A stretch of DNA of 22,921 bases from positions 1-22,921 of the IMG/VR virus record IMGVR_UViG_3300045116_000540; one strand, written 5' to 3'. Each line of letters starts with the position of its first letter. Position 1 is the stretch's first letter. The notes beneath the pieces were generated by a model. It saw only the letters and a program-made list of their open reading frames with translations. It searched no databases and was not told the origin of the DNA. The translations under genes were made by a program, and so were the position numbers. Source of the DNA: a virus. Shown here in pieces: positions 1 to 8,131 of this stretch.

Positions 1-591
1 TCCGCCCTCACCAAGTACAGCATCCCAGATGAAACTGCACTCCATGCTACCCGTCGCGGCATCCCAGACCATCATCCAGAACGGTAACAGAGTACCCCCA
101 CCAGGTGACGTGTCCTCCACGGCACAGTTACAATAGGCAGAAAACGTCGCGTTGAAGAAAATCTGGCAACCCGTCCGGTGACTCGCATTACCCGGAGCAT
201 AGCTCCTCCCGAGACCGTTGAAGATACCAACCTCGTCTAGAGCCATAGTCGGTGGAGCAGTCTGCGGCATCGGCCACGCCATGCCGCCTGAGATCGAAAC
301 CGTGCCGATCCATGTATGCTGGGATGCCGAGCTTGGAAGCTGGATGAAGATATGTCGCACGCCATCTGTGAACCAGAACCAAGCGTTGTTCCGATCCAGT
401 CCGCCAGCGCCCGCACCCTGATAGGTCACGAAGTCGATAGGCGTCGAAGACGGGTCCCCATCTCTGGACCCAAGTTCCGTGTAGCCGTGTTGTAGCAGAA
501 GTTTCGCCAACGCCCAGATGCACTCAGCCGCTCTTGTGAACGGGCCGAGGTTCTGGCAGTCCCTACTACCGTCGTTGTATTGCATCGTCAT
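1..591 (-). CDS. Phage structural protein, distal tail/baseplate region (3' end beyond window)
   Basis: An uninterrupted frame of 197 codons runs from an ATG at 591 to the left edge of the window, so the C-terminus is missing. The N-terminus reads MTMQYNDGSRDCQNLG. An AGGAGAG ribosome-binding site lies about 9 nt before the ATG, and the preceding gene stops 14 bp upstream. The visible part is rich in Trp, Gly, Ser and Thr with alternating hydrophobic residues (for example WFWFTD and HIFIQLP), which suggests a beta-rich virion protein. There is no signal peptide or membrane segment. It is the last visible member of the minus-strand tail operon, following the beta-helix and 212-aa genes, so a role in the tail tip, fibre or baseplate periphery is likely. 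I do not recognise a named family. Confidence 0.8.
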   Translation of the reverse strand, partial: MTMQYNDGSRDCQNLGPFTRAAECIWALAKLLLQHGYTELGSRDGDPSSTPIDFVTYQGAGAGGLDRNNAWFWFTDGVRHIFIQLPSSASQHTWIGTVSISGGMAWPMPQTAPPTMALDEVGIFNGLGRSYAPGNASHRTGCQIFFNATFSAYCNCAVEDTSPGGGTLLPFWMMVWDAATGSMECSFIWDAVLGEGG

Positions 592-605
592 GGTGATCGC
601 CTCTC

Positions 606-1244
606 CTACTCGAACGCAAGCTCGACACCGTAGATCTGGATCGTGTCACCCGGAGTCGGAACGCCGCCCTCTGTTACCGCCGCCTCGTAGATGCGTGGCC
701 CACTCACGATCTCTCCAAGCCCCGGAGGTGGGGGCGGTGCTCCAAGAGGAGCGACCACCGGAATCGTCACGGCGAGATCCTCGATCGCCCCTGACACGCC
801 CGTCGAAAGCTGGGCGACCAGGATGGGAGCCGCCGGTGCCCCTGGTACCCCCCGATCGTAGAGGTTGACGTCTGCCGTCGCCGCCGCTGCGAACACCGCC
901 ATGAGCCGCGCCCTGAACACGACGCCCTGGGCTCCCGACGGTGTACTGAACCTGGATGCGTCGAAGATCCTGATTCCCAGAGTGTCGATTGTCGGAAGCG
1001 CCATCTCGGTGTAGAGGTAGGTGCTCCTGAACTCGATGTAGTTGGGCTCGAAGTGCCGCCAGACCGCCGCGCCAAGGGTAGGGTCAACGCACTGGTAGAG
1101 CGACTCCTGGAGCGTAGAGAAGCACACGTCACCAGCTTCGAGCGCGGCATCCTGGATGACGGCGCCAGCGACGTTGGGCAACTCCGTCGCGTCAACGACC
1201 GAGCCCCAGGAGTTGTGGAACTGACTAGGGGACTTGGTTGCCAT
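606..1244 (-). CDS. Phage tail-tip/baseplate-associated structural protein, unknown family
   Basis: This is a 212-aa protein starting at ATG 1244 after a GAGG ribosome-binding site. It begins 18 bp after the beta-helix gene and stops 14 bp before the next gene, so it belongs to the same transcript. Residues about 65-165 alternate hydrophobic and polar residues in the manner of a beta-sandwich. A run of prolines follows (PLGAPPPPPG, about residues 164-173), and a second beta-rich segment ends in IQIYGVELAFE. No enzyme motif, signal peptide or membrane helix is visible. Position after the baseplate wedge and beta-helix genes argues for a virion protein at the tail tip, such as a fibre connector or receptor-binding component. 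That role is inferred from context only. Confidence 0.75.
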   Translation of the reverse strand: MATKSPSQFHNSWGSVVDATELPNVAGAVIQDAALEAGDVCFSTLQESLYQCVDPTLGAAVWRHFEPNYIEFRSTYLYTEMALPTIDTLGIRIFDASRFSTPSGAQGVVFRARLMAVFAAAATADVNLYDRGVPGAPAAPILVAQLSTGVSGAIEDLAVTIPVVAPLGAPPPPPGLGEIVSGPRIYEAAVTEGGVPTPGDTIQIYGVELAFE

Positions 1245-1262
1245 GCCGACCTCTACACCGAA

Positions 1263-2810
1263 TCAAATGTTGTGCGCCACATCGTTGCCGGCCCCAAGGT
1301 CAACGACGACAGCACCACCACCGAACACGTTGCCCATGACCGAGTTGCCGTTCGATGCCGCGTCAAGGTGAACGGCGACAGGCCATCCAACTGGAGGTGC
1401 CACGTTGCCATTCCCTCGATTGTCGTGAATCACGCATTCGGTCGCCGCCGACAAGAAAACCGCTATCGAACCACCAGCACCCGTCGTCGCCTCCAGGTAG
1501 TTGTCACACACCGAATGCCCAAAGCCGACGAGTGTGACAGCCGACTCGATGCCAATCGGAGAATCGATGTACACCTCACCACCATCGTACCGCGACAGAG
1601 GTGTCAGGAACAGCACCCCGAGGTCCGAATCGCGCGAGATGCACCCATTGGCCAAGATGCGCCCGAGACCAACGACCGACCAGTCGCCGCCCTCAAGCAC
1701 GCACCGATTCATCAGGGTGACACCAGCCTCGGTCAGGACAGCCTGCATGGGACCCATAGCTCCGAGGGCCAGGGCATGCGGCGTGTCGATGACCTCGCAG
1801 TCCGTGTTCCGCACCTCGCCAACGACGCCGAGCGCAGTACACAGACCGGCCTCGACGGCGATCCACCCGGGGTCGCCGATGCCAACCCACCCCCCGGTAA
1901 ACTCGACCCGGCATCGTTTGGCTTCAGCGCCGTCTCCACCCAGCGTGATAATTCCGTCGTCACCAACTTGGAGCGCGGTCGGAACCGGAGCGACAACCCC
2001 GACATCCTCAAGAACAGCTCCGGGAGCCAAGACGAAAGCCCGGCAATCTCCTGCGGTCCTCGTTGAAACGAATGTGGAGAAACGCCCTGCACCACGCACC
2101 CGAACACCAGCCGGGATCACCATGCGCGCGACCACTGCACCTGCATTCATGTCATAGGTGCCTGGCCGGATGTAGACATCGCGCGTTCCACCTATGCCAG
2201 CAGCAGCGAGCGCGGCTTCAAGTTGAACACCATCCCCAACATCCAGGTAGTCACAGTCAAGCGCAGTATCACCGGCGGGGGAATTCCCCACGATGATCGC
2301 CGCCGTCCTCAAATCGGGAGGAACGATAACCGGCCCAGGAAGTTGCGGCGCGAACCCGGTGATTGAGTTGCCCGAAGCAATCGACACTCCAGTACGGAGA
2401 TAGACAAGGGTTCCAACCCGCACTACAAGCGCGAGCGCTTCGTTGCCACCGGCAAGCCCTGGAACGGTGTTCGCTACCACCGTTGCGACCTGCATATTCA
2501 TCGTTGGCGCCCGCGGAATCGATGCGTACCAGATGGAACCCGTATTCGGCAGAGACGCACTTCCAGCCGGGATCGTCCACTGCCGCCCGGTGATAGCGGC
2601 GAGGATCTGAATCTCCTCCGTCCATGAGAACAGTCCCGTTACCGCGTCCCACGACACAGTGCCGCCACCCGAAAAAACCAGATGGCGATCTTCGCGGGCT
2701 GCAAAATCGACGACGTCGAGCGACCGGACCAAGTCCTCAAAACCGTCGAACCACGGATCATCACCGACGCCAGGATATGGGTGACGAACGTATGGCGTGT
2801 GCTCTGTCAT
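1263..2810 (-). CDS. Beta-helix tailspike/tail fibre candidate
   Basis: A 515-aa protein whose first part (about residues 1-185) is probably a particle-binding and beta-rich region. From about residue 188 it opens with a pectate-lyase-type beginning: YLDVGDGVQLEAALAA, then a DVYIRPGTY strand, then VIPAGVRVRGAG. It continues to the C-terminus as short repeated strands rich in Gly, Asn, Asp and Val, ending GNVFGGGAVVVDLGAGNDVAHNI. This is the usual look of a right-handed parallel beta-helix, the fold of many tailspikes that bind or cleave surface polysaccharide. No catalytic residues can be assigned by eye. The ATG overlaps the stop of the upstream gpJ-like wedge gene (ATGA), so translation is coupled. 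It could be a passive fibre rather than a depolymerase. Confidence 0.8.
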   Translation of the reverse strand: MTEHTPYVRHPYPGVGDDPWFDGFEDLVRSLDVVDFAAREDRHLVFSGGGTVSWDAVTGLFSWTEEIQILAAITGRQWTIPAGSASLPNTGSIWYASIPRAPTMNMQVATVVANTVPGLAGGNEALALVVRVGTLVYLRTGVSIASGNSITGFAPQLPGPVIVPPDLRTAAIIVGNSPAGDTALDCDYLDVGDGVQLEAALAAAGIGGTRDVYIRPGTYDMNAGAVVARMVIPAGVRVRGAGRFSTFVSTRTAGDCRAFVLAPGAVLEDVGVVAPVPTALQVGDDGIITLGGDGAEAKRCRVEFTGGWVGIGDPGWIAVEAGLCTALGVVGEVRNTDCEVIDTPHALALGAMGPMQAVLTEAGVTLMNRCVLEGGDWSVVGLGRILANGCISRDSDLGVLFLTPLSRYDGGEVYIDSPIGIESAVTLVGFGHSVCDNYLEATTGAGGSIAVFLSAATECVIHDNRGNGNVAPPVGWPVAVHLDAASNGNSVMGNVFGGGAVVVDLGAGNDVAHNI

Positions 2811-4927
2811 GTAGCATCCTCAGGCGTGAGGGTGATTGTTCCGCGCGTAATCACTTCGCTGTCGGAGATGATGAGGTTTCCGTCCGCGTCAATGTGATCG
2901 ACCGGACCAACAATACGCCAGTTGGCATACGCGACACCTTCCACACCACCGATTCCGTCCTTCGGAACGGTCTCCCGGTCCAAGTCGCTGATCCGGAGGC
3001 TCGCGCCTCCACTCCGCCGCCGCAACAGGTCGTACACCTTCTCCAGAGCATGACTCTGCACCGTTGAATGCACATATCCCGTGAGCACGCCAATCACACC
3101 AGTGATGTCCGCCGCAACCAGGCCGGACTCGCCGGAAACCACTGAAATCACTTGTGTAATTTCACGCCTGGTTTCAAGGTACATCCTGAGCGAATTCACG
3201 AGCGCCGTCGAAGGCGCCACGTAGAACCCGTCGTTATCGAGCGCAAGGATCTGTACAGTGACGAGATTCGCCTTGCAAACAGACGACAAAAAGCCGTCCA
3301 CGTGCGTGAAGATATCAGTGAGATATCCATCGATCGTATTCTCGAATCCAGATGAGACCAGGGCTTCGATCGCGGTAACCGCAGGAGCGGCGACCAGAAT
3401 AGCTGCGTTTATCGCAGCAAGTTCCACATCTATTTCAGCCCGCAACACGGAAATGGCTTCCACTGCCGAATCGATCAACCCGAGACTTGTGAGGGCATTG
3501 ACAAGGTCAGCATCTGCCGTTGCCGCCGCCGCATTCGCCCCTGTGTAATACCCTGTCAGCAGCGCCGCCGTCGGCGCTGTGAGCCGATCCGGCCCAACCG
3601 GGATCGCCGCCACTGCTGCCACACCAGCCGTAGCATTTCCCTGGACAACAGTCTGTTGCGCCCGAGCCGAGCCGATGTTAGTCCGCACAGCAGCGGACGC
3701 TGCTTGGGCGTTCGTCTCCTCCGTCGCTATATTGCCACTCGCCGCCGCCGCATCCACCTCGGCTCCGTCGATCACCGTCAACTGCGCATCGATCACCGCG
3801 GTCTGCGCCAACACCTGTGCCTCAAGTGCATGCGCCGTTGTACGTATCAGCGTCAAGAGCACCTGAAGCACCGTGTCGTCGTCCGCCGAAGTCGTGATAA
3901 AAGCCTGTGCGACAGCAACAGCACCACTCACCGGGTCGGTGAACGCACTCCCAAGAGACAAGTAGTCGGGATGCGTCACCGCAACGTCACGCGCCGCGAA
4001 ATATCCGGGCACGTTTCGGCGTGTGACCTCGACATCCTCGCGCTCCTGCCCGGCCGAGGAAGGATCGGGATTCGTGATGGTCAAACCGATCGTCTGGAAC
4101 GCGACAACAAGATCGACAACGACATCGGTGATGGTTCCGGCTGGCACCCGCCCCGCCTGCCCAGAAGTCGCCAGAAATGTCACTGCGATATCAACACCAG
4201 TGGAAGGGACATTTCCCGCCGTTCCGTTTCCGAACTTCAACAGCGGGGGATCACTGTTGTAATCGATCTCGTACTGATCGGTTGGCTCATACGCAAGAAA
4301 GTCGACGGCCTCAGTCCACGTTACCCCGCCGACCTTCACAACCGACGTTCCCTGCGCTACATTTTTGTCGGTTCCAGGGTTGAGACGGAATCGTTGATCC
4401 TTCGTGCCATCCGACCGGAAGTTCTGTGCGACTGTTGTCCCTTCGCGGCAAGTCACTGTTCGTGGCGGGCTCGACGGTCCTTCACCTGCCAAGAACGTCA
4501 CCGCCCCGACCACCTCAAAGATCAGACCGTTCGGTCCCTCAAACTGAAAACCAACGGGAATGGTTACATCGAATGCCCACACAGCTTGGAGGTTGATACT
4601 CAGGTCCACCGAAGATGCTGCCGACGGGACCATCTTGTAACCAAGTTGTCGAGCCAACCGGTTGATCGCCCTCCTGGTTCTGGCGGTGTCAATATACGAT
4701 TCCGTTGCATATCGATCTTGTCCGAAAGCCAGGGAGTCAAACGCCCAGCTCACGAGTTCCATGAGCATCACGCCCTGATCGGACGCCACGAAGTCGTTGA
4801 ACGCATCTGCGTAGTTCTCGCGCAGAAAGGCGAGGAGGTCATCAAGCAGGGTGTAGTAGTCGCGCCCGACAAATCGAGCCCGGTTGATTTGGTACCTCAG
4901 CGTCTGGGTGTTGAGGGGATCAGTCAC
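2807..4927 (-). CDS. Baseplate wedge protein, gpJ/gp6-like, with a large Ala-rich insertion
   Basis: A 706-aa baseplate wedge protein of the gpJ/T4 gp6 type, which forms the ring around the hub that triggers sheath contraction. The N-terminus (residues 20-100) has the typical YYTLLDDLLAFLRENY start and ARTRRAINRLARQLGY segment. Residues 120-290 are the beta-rich ring domain. The core motif RRNVPGYFAARDVAVTHPDY (about 303-322) is the family's usual Arg-rich entry to the J domain. A segment rich in Ala and Val and predicted helical (about 350-552) separates it from the second core block (VTVQILALDNDG, about 557-568). GTG start at 4927 follows AGGTGA. The gp25-like gene ends 7 bp upstream, the classic W-J order. 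Confidence 0.92.
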   Translation of the reverse strand: MTDPLNTQTLRYQINRARFVGRDYYTLLDDLLAFLRENYADAFNDFVASDQGVMLMELVSWAFDSLAFGQDRYATESYIDTARTRRAINRLARQLGYKMVPSAASSVDLSINLQAVWAFDVTIPVGFQFEGPNGLIFEVVGAVTFLAGEGPSSPPRTVTCREGTTVAQNFRSDGTKDQRFRLNPGTDKNVAQGTSVVKVGGVTWTEAVDFLAYEPTDQYEIDYNSDPPLLKFGNGTAGNVPSTGVDIAVTFLATSGQAGRVPAGTITDVVVDLVVAFQTIGLTITNPDPSSAGQEREDVEVTRRNVPGYFAARDVAVTHPDYLSLGSAFTDPVSGAVAVAQAFITTSADDDTVLQVLLTLIRTTAHALEAQVLAQTAVIDAQLTVIDGAEVDAAAASGNIATEETNAQAASAAVRTNIGSARAQQTVVQGNATAGVAAVAAIPVGPDRLTAPTAALLTGYYTGANAAAATADADLVNALTSLGLIDSAVEAISVLRAEIDVELAAINAAILVAAPAVTAIEALVSSGFENTIDGYLTDIFTHVDGFLSSVCKANLVTVQILALDNDGFYVAPSTALVNSLRMYLETRREITQVISVVSGESGLVAADITGVIGVLTGYVHSTVQSHALEKVYDLLRRRSGGASLRISDLDRETVPKDGIGGVEGVAYANWRIVGPVDHIDADGNLIISDSEVITRGTITLTPEDAT

Positions 4928-4934
4928 GTGTCAC

Positions 4935-5306
4935 CTACACCGGAAATTCGGCGGCCACAGCACCCGGTCGTCCTCGCACACTATACACCACTGTCACCTC
5001 TACATAATCGCGTCTGTCAGTCGTTGTCTTCTCCTGCGCTGAGATGGTTTGAACAGTAACACGAGGCTCACCGGCCGCAATCGCCCGTCGCACCTCATAA
5101 TCGATCCGCGCTCGAAGGACTGCGCCCGTGTTCTCGAAAACAATCGACCAGACATCGGAACCGCCATCCCGCATAACACGGGCTCCGCGTTGCTCCACAA
5201 TACATCGAAGGACGTTGCCCGCGATGCATGCGTCGTCCTCGGCGGGCTCCGGAAAATGGACCGGGCCACGCCTGAACGGGAACGCAAAACCTCTGATTGC
5301 TGCCAC
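4935..5306 (-). CDS. Baseplate wedge protein, gp25/gpW-like
   Basis: A 123-aa protein of the GPW_gp25 family, a small wedge subunit that links the hub, the gpJ-like wedge and the first sheath ring. The N-terminus has the family's FAFPFRRGPVHFPEPAEDD segment. A central GARVMRDGGSDVWSIVFEN block resembles the usual gERvm-pefG-l--lvFe pattern. The EPR motif conserved across contractile injection systems is intact at residues 80-82 (AAGEPRVTV). The start is GTG at 5306. It is preceded at 6 nt by TAGGAT, which can be read as an AGGA ribosome-binding site or as a -10 box of a leaderless promoter. The order spike, gp25, gpJ is conserved in myophages. Confidence 0.92.
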   Translation of the reverse strand: MAAIRGFAFPFRRGPVHFPEPAEDDACIAGNVLRCIVEQRGARVMRDGGSDVWSIVFENTGAVLRARIDYEVRRAIAAGEPRVTVQTISAQEKTTTDRRDYVEVTVVYSVRGRPGAVAAEFPV

Positions 5307-5312
5307 CGCATG

Positions 5313-5321
5313 ATCCTATCA
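5313..5321 (-). promoter_or_regulatory. Extended -10 box (TGATAGGAT) before the gp25-like gene
   Basis: On the minus strand TGATAGGAT ends 6 nt before the GTG at 5306. It shares TTCGTGRTAGGAT with the sequence before the tape measure gene. The TGN extension can replace a -35 box, and no TTGACA-like element is present at 17 nt. The spacing would place transcription initiation at or next to the start codon. The AGGA inside it could instead be an ordinary ribosome-binding site. Confidence 0.4.
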
Positions 5322-5362
5322 CGAAAGCCGCACCCCACGGTAGACCACGCGCATGCCATCAA

Positions 5363-6145
5363 CTACTTGATCTCAACAGTCTGAGACAAAATTTGGCGCA
5401 GCCGCGCCTTGATCGCAGAGAACTGCGCAGCATTCACCGGAGTTCCACTCGTCCCGAACGCAGGCACCGTCACGGTGAGCGCTGTCAACGCATCGCACAT
5501 GCTTTCCAAGAGCCCTTTGAGTGTGTCGCCCAACACGCTGGGTTCGCCCGAATTCGCAGCACCATTCCCAACATAGACCTTCGCGCCCGACTTGTTCTCC
5601 ACTGTCACGTTGCCGCTACTATCGATCTCGACCTTGCCGCCGCCAACTCGCTCAACGGTGATTGCCTCAGCCCCCGACGTCCCATCGAAAATGATCTTGT
5701 TCCCCTCGGGTGTCACCCAGCCGTGCTGCTCGGCCGCCGCGAGCCCCGATGGCATCTGACCATCGCCCCACCAACCACCGAGCCAGATCGGGGCGTCGAG
5801 CCTCCCCGCCTCAAACATCACATACACTTGTGAATCCACCGGCGGAAGCGACTTCAGACCAAAACCATTGCCAGCCAATGGAACGATCGGCCACGCCAGT
5901 CGGGACACGTTATCTCGGTCGCCCACGATAGGCACGCGCACACGCAGGCGCGCATGGGGATCAGGTTGCCCAGGCGCGTCAGGGTCCTCGTTCGCCACAA
6001 CGAATGCCCTGTAGACTCCATAGAAACGCCCGAACATCTCCAGGCCGTAGCTGCGAAGGTCGTCGAGGAAACTCAGGATGGATGTGTTCGACCTATATGC
6101 CGGTGTATCCGGAGGACGCCGTCGACCGATTCTGACCACCGCCAT
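5363..6145 (-). CDS. Baseplate central spike, gpV/gp5-like OB-fold protein
   Basis: A spike protein (260 aa from ATG 6145; a GTG at 6151 would add two residues) that caps the tail tube and pierces the cell envelope. Residues about 45-128 form the OB-fold domain: RLRVRVPIVGD, then PPVDSQVYVMFEAGRLDAPI and the WLGGWWGDGQ strand, matching the gpV pattern in which FE-GD-~P~~G closes the barrel. Residues 143-200 (GNKIIFDGTSG, VEIDSSGNVTVENKSGAKVYVG) look like the short beta repeats of a spike shaft. No lysozyme domain is inserted, unlike T4 gp5. It lies between the hub and gp25-like genes. I prefer ATG 6145 because it sits 6 nt after a -10-like TAATAT and neither start has a clear ribosome-binding site. 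Confidence 0.92.
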   Translation of the reverse strand: MAVVRIGRRRPPDTPAYRSNTSILSFLDDLRSYGLEMFGRFYGVYRAFVVANEDPDAPGQPDPHARLRVRVPIVGDRDNVSRLAWPIVPLAGNGFGLKSLPPVDSQVYVMFEAGRLDAPIWLGGWWGDGQMPSGLAAAEQHGWVTPEGNKIIFDGTSGAEAITVERVGGGKVEIDSSGNVTVENKSGAKVYVGNGAANSGEPSVLGDTLKGLLESMCDALTALTVTVPAFGTSGTPVNAAQFSAIKARLRQILSQTVEIK

Positions 6146-6151
6146 GGCCAC

Positions 6152-6160
6152 ATATTACCA
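6152..6160 (-). promoter_or_regulatory. Extended -10 box (TGGTAATAT) before the spike gene
   Basis: On the minus strand TGGTAATAT ends 6 nt before ATG 6145 and directly abuts GTG 6151. It lies in the 31-bp gap after the hub stop codon. There is no purine-rich ribosome-binding site, which favours a leaderless transcript starting at or near the ATG. The match to TGNTATAAT is good, but a -35 box is not evident. Confidence 0.4.
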
Positions 6161-6176
6161 TGATTCCCGATATCCG

Positions 6177-7556
6177 CTACGCAGCGGGCTCGGACCCAAC
6201 GTCCACGTCCGCCCCGCTATCAGGGTCACCGCGTTCCGGTGGCTGTCGATCGTTGAACCCACTCCACTGCCGCCTCAGAACCTCAACGATCGCACCTTCC
6301 CCGCCCTGCGCGTTGCTCAAGAGCTTGAGCGTCGTGTCCCACCCATCAGAGACCTCATGGGTGACACCAATTACCAGGTAATTCCCGGAGAAAAGCGACC
6401 CGATGCCATCGATGCGAATCACCTCACCCGGCAAGAGATCGTGCATACCCATCGTGGTGAGGGTCGCGTGAAAGCCGCCACGTGCTGCTGCTTCGTCCGC
6501 ACGCCGGTTCACTGCGTCCCTCTGGTTCTGTCCCTGATCGGCGGCAGGCACCACTAGGTGTTCGCCCTCTGCCGGGAGCACGGCAGAGACAGCCTGGTCC
6601 GCCGTCGTTGCCGCGCCCCCTGGTTCCACCGCCTCCGCGCCCATGCGCGGGACAACCTCTTGACGTTGATCCTGCGTCACCTCGGCACCCACAATGGAAA
6701 GCGACCCAGGATCGATGTCGGAACACACGACCTGCGCATTCCCACGTGGCAGTGAAACCTCTTCTCCCTCGGCAGAGAACGTGTAAATCGGAAACACAGA
6801 AATGTTATCGATCTGGCCACGGAACCTGAATGTGTATCTTGGCTCGGCGGCGAATTCATCAGACCGCCGAAGAACCTCAAGAGTGGGCACTCCATCCTGC
6901 GCCCAAATAAGACGCACATCACAGCCCGAAAGCCTGGCCAGGTGATTGATGAACACCCAATCCGACATCAAGTGCTGTGATACAGATGGCCTAGAAACGT
7001 ACAGAGGATCATCTGCTCCACCATCCTCATCAGGCAGGACAAGTTGCCAGCCGTTGTACGGTCGGTCCGAGATGTCACTCAGGACATCGGCATAGCTCGC
7101 GTTCTCCCACTGATCACGCCCGGATGAACGCTGCCCGGCGTAACCCGCGCCAACCGCTTTGAGCGTCCCGCCAAAACCCTCCTCGCCAATCTCGAAATCC
7201 GGCCGCTGCGTCAGCCCCGAAAACCACGGCGTTGAAAGACCAATCTTCGGGTACTGAATGCGCACCTCAAGCCGGTTCCCGATCTGGAAAAGTTGGCTGT
7301 CAAGCAGCGCAAGACCGAGGTCGAAGCCAGCGGATATCGGAATGGTGATGTCTGAATTGATCCCGAGCGCGATGTCTATGGTCGCGCCCTCCACAACGGG
7401 AATGTCGTCGAAGTGGCCAGCCATGCTGAAGAACATCGAGGTTCCACCACCGACCGGCGCCCCGCCACCAACCCACAAAGGATAAACGTCACCGGTGTCG
7501 ATCACACGGAGTCGAACTTCAAGAGAAAAGCCTGATGGATCAATCGGGCGCGGCAC
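6177..7556 (-). CDS. Baseplate hub protein, gpD/gp27-like
   Basis: A 459-aa hub protein that would form the trimeric platform between the tube and the spike, in the family of P2 gpD and T4 gp27. The N-terminal half is beta-rich (residues 8-130, with LEVRIQYPKIGLSTPWFSGLTQRPDF). A middle helix-rich domain contains the MSDWVFINHLARLSGCDVRLIW segment typical of the gpD family, where a short helix reads the residue pair before a substrate-like strand. The C-terminal motif THEVSDGWDTTLKLLSN (399-415) matches the family's closing beta-hairpin. The last 40 residues are Pro/Asp-rich and probably disordered. Start is GTG at 7556, without a strong ribosome-binding site but with TGGTAAGAT 6 nt upstream. 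The plus-strand cassette separates it from the LysM gene that would normally be adjacent. Confidence 0.9.
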   Translation of the reverse strand: MPRPIDPSGFSLEVRLRVIDTGDVYPLWVGGGAPVGGGTSMFFSMAGHFDDIPVVEGATIDIALGINSDITIPISAGFDLGLALLDSQLFQIGNRLEVRIQYPKIGLSTPWFSGLTQRPDFEIGEEGFGGTLKAVGAGYAGQRSSGRDQWENASYADVLSDISDRPYNGWQLVLPDEDGGADDPLYVSRPSVSQHLMSDWVFINHLARLSGCDVRLIWAQDGVPTLEVLRRSDEFAAEPRYTFRFRGQIDNISVFPIYTFSAEGEEVSLPRGNAQVVCSDIDPGSLSIVGAEVTQDQRQEVVPRMGAEAVEPGGAATTADQAVSAVLPAEGEHLVVPAADQGQNQRDAVNRRADEAAARGGFHATLTTMGMHDLLPGEVIRIDGIGSLFSGNYLVIGVTHEVSDGWDTTLKLLSNAQGGEGAIVEVLRRQWSGFNDRQPPERGDPDSGADVDVGSEPAA

Positions 7557-7562
7557 GTGTTG

Positions 7563-7571
7563 ATCTTACCA
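7563..7571 (-). promoter_or_regulatory. Extended -10 box (TGGTAAGAT) before the hub gene
   Basis: On the minus strand TGGTAAGAT ends 6 nt before GTG 7556. The hub gene follows a plus-strand cassette and therefore needs its own promoter or readthrough against that cassette. The upstream sequence holds only a weak ribosome-binding candidate, so a leaderless transcript is plausible. The box lies 33 bp from the palindrome at 7605-7618. Confidence 0.45.
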
Positions 7572-7604
7572 CTCCACACCCTTTGTCGCTCCGGTTGTTT
7601 TCCA

Positions 7605-7618
7605 CGCAATCGGTTGCG
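7605..7618. promoter_or_regulatory. 14-bp palindromic operator-like site, copy 1
   Basis: CGCAATCGGTTGCG, one mismatch from the perfect palindrome CGCAACCGGTTGCG. It lies between the divergent hub (minus) and DUF6011 (plus) genes, 9 bp upstream of the plus-strand TTGACA. It resembles LacI/PurR-type half-sites (GCAA-CG-TTGC). There is no U-tract, so it is not a terminator. Confidence 0.65.
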
Positions 7619-7627
7619 GAGAGCATG

Positions 7628-7655
7628 TTGACAAAGGCGAAAGGATGCTCACATT
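7628..7655 (+). promoter_or_regulatory. Promoter of the DUF6011-protein cassette
   Basis: TTGACA (7628-7633), a 16-nt spacer, and CACATT (7650-7655) as the -10 box. The sequence from the -35 box to the -10 box (AAAGGCGAAAGGATGCTCA) is nearly the same as in the 13461 promoter. A GGAGG ribosome-binding site at 7667-7671 lies 4 nt before ATG 7676. Confidence 0.6.
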
Positions 7656-7675
7656 GAAACCAGAACGGAGGCATC

Positions 7676-8119
7676 ATGGAACGCCACCAGATCACCAACC
7701 CAGAAGACATCGGAAGATTCATCTTCGGCGGACACGCGATCTTCACCATCGTGTCATCGAGAACGGGCGTTCGTTTCACGTACCAGGTGAACCGCGGAGA
7801 AGAACGCAATGGGATGACACCCCCATGGTTCGTGCGCCTTCTTTCGGGACCGGACAACACCTCACACTTCACATACCTGGGAACCATCTTCCCCGGTCAC
7901 CAGGACACCCTCACCCTGACACAAAAGAGCAGAGCGGGGGCGGATGCCCCCAGCGTTCTGGCCTTCCGCTGGCTCCTGCGGTGCATCACCGCCAAAAAAT
8001 GCACCAGCATCGAGTTCTGGCACGAAGGGCGATGCGGACGCTGCGGTCGGCGCCTGACAGTTCCGACCAGCATCGAAACGGGTCTCGGGCCAGTGTGTTC
8101 TGGGCTGATTGCAGCGTAA
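7676..8119 (+). CDS. DUF6011-type zinc-finger phage protein (moron)
   Basis: A 147-aa protein encoded against the tail operon. The C-terminal 30 residues hold the zinc-finger signature HEGRCGRCGRRLTVP (C120 and C123) followed by SIETGLGPVC (C141), which I recognise as the DUF6011 type found in many phage and high-GC bacterial proteins. The N-terminal 110 residues are beta-rich (SRTGVRFTYQVNRG, PPWFVRLLSG, HFTYLGTIF) and may bind a ligand or nucleic acid. The function of the family is not established. ATG 7676 follows GGAGG. The gene has its own TTGACA promoter and the palindrome upstream. Being transcribed alone on the opposite strand fits a moron or lysogeny-expressed accessory gene rather than a virion part. 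Confidence 0.85.
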   Translation: MERHQITNPEDIGRFIFGGHAIFTIVSSRTGVRFTYQVNRGEERNGMTPPWFVRLLSGPDNTSHFTYLGTIFPGHQDTLTLTQKSRAGADAPSVLAFRWLLRCITAKKCTSIEFWHEGRCGRCGRRLTVPTSIETGLGPVCSGLIAA

Positions 8120-8131
8120 AGGGACACGAAG

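Noticed and set aside
1053-2066. Plus-strand open frame of 337 codons
   Set aside because: Antisense to the 212-aa and beta-helix genes with shadow-type composition.
3656-5059. Plus-strand open frame of 467 codons
   Set aside because: It lies antisense to the gp25-like and gpJ-like genes, is Arg/His/Pro-rich without domain character and has no ribosome-binding site. It is a GC-rich shadow.
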